From Brockia lithotrophica (GTDB lineage: Bacteria; Bacillota; Bacilli; Thermicanales; DSM-22653): DNA of 64,000 nt. The notes under the pieces are model-generated. The model did no database searches. It had not been told where the DNA came from and saw nothing but the letters and a program-made list of their open reading frames with translations. Positions within the stretch are counted from its first letter, which is position 1. Each line of letters opens with the position of its first letter. This document shows positions 63,038 to 64,000 of this stretch, piece after piece. The stretch is from assembly GCF_003633725.1 (NCBI RefSeq), contig NZ_RBIJ01000001.1, positions 441,934 to 505,933 on the forward strand, read 5' to 3'. The translations under genes and the position numbers were made by a program.

Positions 63038-63126
63038 TGAGATCCTGCCTCCCTGATGCCCGAGGTACACGTCCGGAATGCTTCAATATCCTTTCGCGTC
63101 GAAGTCGGCCTTTCCCTGCCCGCCCC

Positions 63127-63161
63127 GAAAAAAGAACGAGGAGGAGCGTACGCTCCTCCTC
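63127..63161 (-). terminator. Rho-independent terminator of speD
   Basis: GAGGAGGAGC/GCTCCTCCTC with loop GTAC, followed on the minus strand by GTTC and six T. Confidence 0.85.
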
Positions 63162-63209
63162 CCCTCAAGCTTCCCGCCGGGTGCGGTCCCCGGCGTTGGC
63201 CGGCAGCCC

Positions 63210-63620
63210 TCAGCGGATTTGAAGTTCGCCTCGGGCGGTGGAGACGTCCTCTACCCGCATGTCGCCCTCTCCCCGGACGAGTTTCTTGCCGAACACCTTC
63301 TCCGGTTTGAGGATTTCGATGAGGTAGCGGATCGCCTCTTCCGGAACCACGTGCTCACCGCAGGTGTATACGTCCACCGCGGCGAACCCGTGCTCGGGGT
63401 ACGTGTGGATGGAGAGATGGCTCTCCGAAAGCAGTACGAGGACGGTAGCCCCGTGGGGCTCAAACTGTTGGGACTGTACGCCGAGCACCGTAGCGCCCGT
63501 GCGCTCGACGGCTTCGACCGCGTGGCCTTCCAGCCACTTCGCATCTTTCAAGAGGTCGAAGTCCACACCCCAGAGGTCGACGGCGATGTGCCGGCCCGAC
63601 GTGCTGTAGACCATCGCCAT
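63210..63620 (-). CDS. speD: S-adenosylmethionine decarboxylase proenzyme
   Basis: 136 residues of the small prokaryotic SpeD. The self-cleavage site LLSES-HLSIHTYPE places the pyruvoyl-forming Ser at residue 67, and VDVYTCGEH carries the catalytic Cys and His. It supplies decarboxylated SAM for spermidine; no speE is in the window. ATG 63620 (or 63614) follows a run of eight G. It has its own promoter, a structured leader and a terminator. Confidence 0.96.
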   Translation of the reverse strand: MAMVYSTSGRHIAVDLWGVDFDLLKDAKWLEGHAVEAVERTGATVLGVQSQQFEPHGATVLVLLSESHLSIHTYPEHGFAAVDVYTCGEHVVPEEAIRYLIEILKPEKVFGKKLVRGEGDMRVEDVSTARGELQIR

Positions 63621-63636
63621 CGCGCACCCCCCCCTT

Positions 63637-63703
63637 CCTAGCGTCGTGGGCTGCGAGCTAGGAGGACCTCACTCCAGGGGAGCAGCTCCCCACCGCCGAG
63701 TGA
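63637..63703 (-). promoter_or_regulatory. Two-hairpin leader of speD
   Basis: In the about 110-base leader, CACTC and GAGTG enclose a GGGGAG/CTCCCC hairpin, and a second CCTAGC/GCTAGG hairpin ends beside the ribosome binding site. It could modulate translation; no known riboswitch class was recognised. Confidence 0.4.
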
Positions 63704-63741
63704 ACGTCGCATTTCGCATGCCCTGTATAGCCACGCAGCTT

Positions 63742-63770
63742 ATCTTACCATGGAACCCCCCCTTTGGCAA
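63742..63770 (-). promoter_or_regulatory. Predicted sigma-A promoter of speD
   Basis: TTGCCA, a 17-base spacer and TAAGAT on the minus strand, about 125 bases upstream of speD. Confidence 0.7.
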
Positions 63771-63801
63771 TAGGTTTGCCGGATCAAAGCTTGGGAGTTC
63801 G

Positions 63802-64000
63802 TCACCAAAGCTTTTCGATCCTTGCGCCGGGGAAGTAGAAGGAGAGGATGTCGCGGTAGCTTTGCCCCTTCTCTGCGCGACCTTTTGCTCCCCACTGGGA
63901 CATCCCCAACGAGTGTCCCCAACCGCTTCCCGTAAAGACGACTTTCGTCGGGACGACCCCGGTCTTGTCCACATAGCGTTCGCTACCGTCCGAAAGCCGT
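63802..64000 (-). CDS. SpoIID/LytB-domain protein, C-terminal fragment
   Basis: The last 66 codons of a gene that enters from beyond the window. GSGWGHSLGMSQWGAKGRAEKG and the tail YRDILSFYFPGARIEKLW are the C-terminal signature of SpoIID/LytB, lytic transglycosylases that remodel peptidoglycan during engulfment or cell separation. The N-terminal catalytic part is outside, so spoIID itself cannot be told from a paralogue. Confidence 0.88.
   Translation of the reverse strand, partial: RLSDGSERYVDKTGVVPTKVVFTGSGWGHSLGMSQWGAKGRAEKGQSYRDILSFYFPGARIEKLW

Overview
The window looks like a chromosomal segment of a GC-rich, endospore-forming, probably thermophilic and anaerobic member of the Firmicutes (Bacilli side). 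Three observations support this. Much of it is the Bacillus yloA-to-recG housekeeping supercluster. It carries sporulation genes: spoVM, a SpoIID-type protein, four YjcZ-like miniproteins and CotF-like coat proteins. It also has a four-subunit 2-oxoacid:ferredoxin oxidoreductase, typical of anaerobic metabolism. A Brockia- or Hydrogenibacillus-like organism would fit, but this is an inference. No rRNA, tRNA, CRISPR array or insertion sequence was seen.

Layout. 1-5 kb: glycine cleavage genes gcvT-gcvPA (gcvPA cut by the window edge), divergent from a SNF2 helicase and yqhG, as in Bacillus. 4.9-11.4 kb (minus strand): asp23-like, fakA, recG, rsmD, coaD, aroK. 11.4-15.4 kb: rpmB with the tiny spoVM convergent to it, a serine-type aminotransferase overlapping serA, and a CDGSH iron-sulfur gene interrupted by an in-frame TAA. 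15.5-21.1 kb: a uracil-DNA-glycosylase-fold protein and a Ugp-type sugar-phosphate ABC importer (ugpC-A-E-B) behind a four-repeat PhoP-like box. 21.1-23.9 kb: an ABC-2 exporter module with visibly less GC-rich codon use. 24.0-26.9 kb: 2-oxoacid:ferredoxin oxidoreductase. 27.2-32.7 kb: GPH-family symporter, membrane protein, then a tightly overlapping operon (PHP phosphatase, DUF429, trmI, TauE/SafE). 32.7-50.6 kb: the second half of the ylo cluster (rqcH divergent from a P-type Ca ATPase, then gmk, rpoZ, coaBC, priA, def, fmt, rsmB, prpC, prkC, rsgA, rpe). 50.7-56.1 kb: aminopeptidase, Toprim protein, thpR, MFS transporter, pncB. 56.3-60.7 kb: a spore-protein island (two pairs of coat-type proteins around four YjcZ-like miniproteins, with an RluA synthase, thiN and yggT between). 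60.7-64 kb: CAP-domain lipoprotein, tdk, speD and the 3' end of a SpoIID/LytB protein.

The genes serve translation and ribosome maturation (rpmB, def, fmt, rsmB, rsmD, trmI, rsgA, rqcH), cofactor supply (coaBC, coaD, thiN, pncB), replication restart and repair (priA, recG), Ser/Thr signalling (prpC/prkC), one-carbon and serine metabolism (gcv, serA), phosphate-starvation uptake (ugp) and sporulation. The most notable items are the nonsense-interrupted CDGSH gene, the miniprotein/coat island, the tiny spoVM, the Pho box, the probable CTG start of rsgA, and Pro/Gly/Ser-rich in-frame inserts with hairpin potential in several otherwise conserved proteins.
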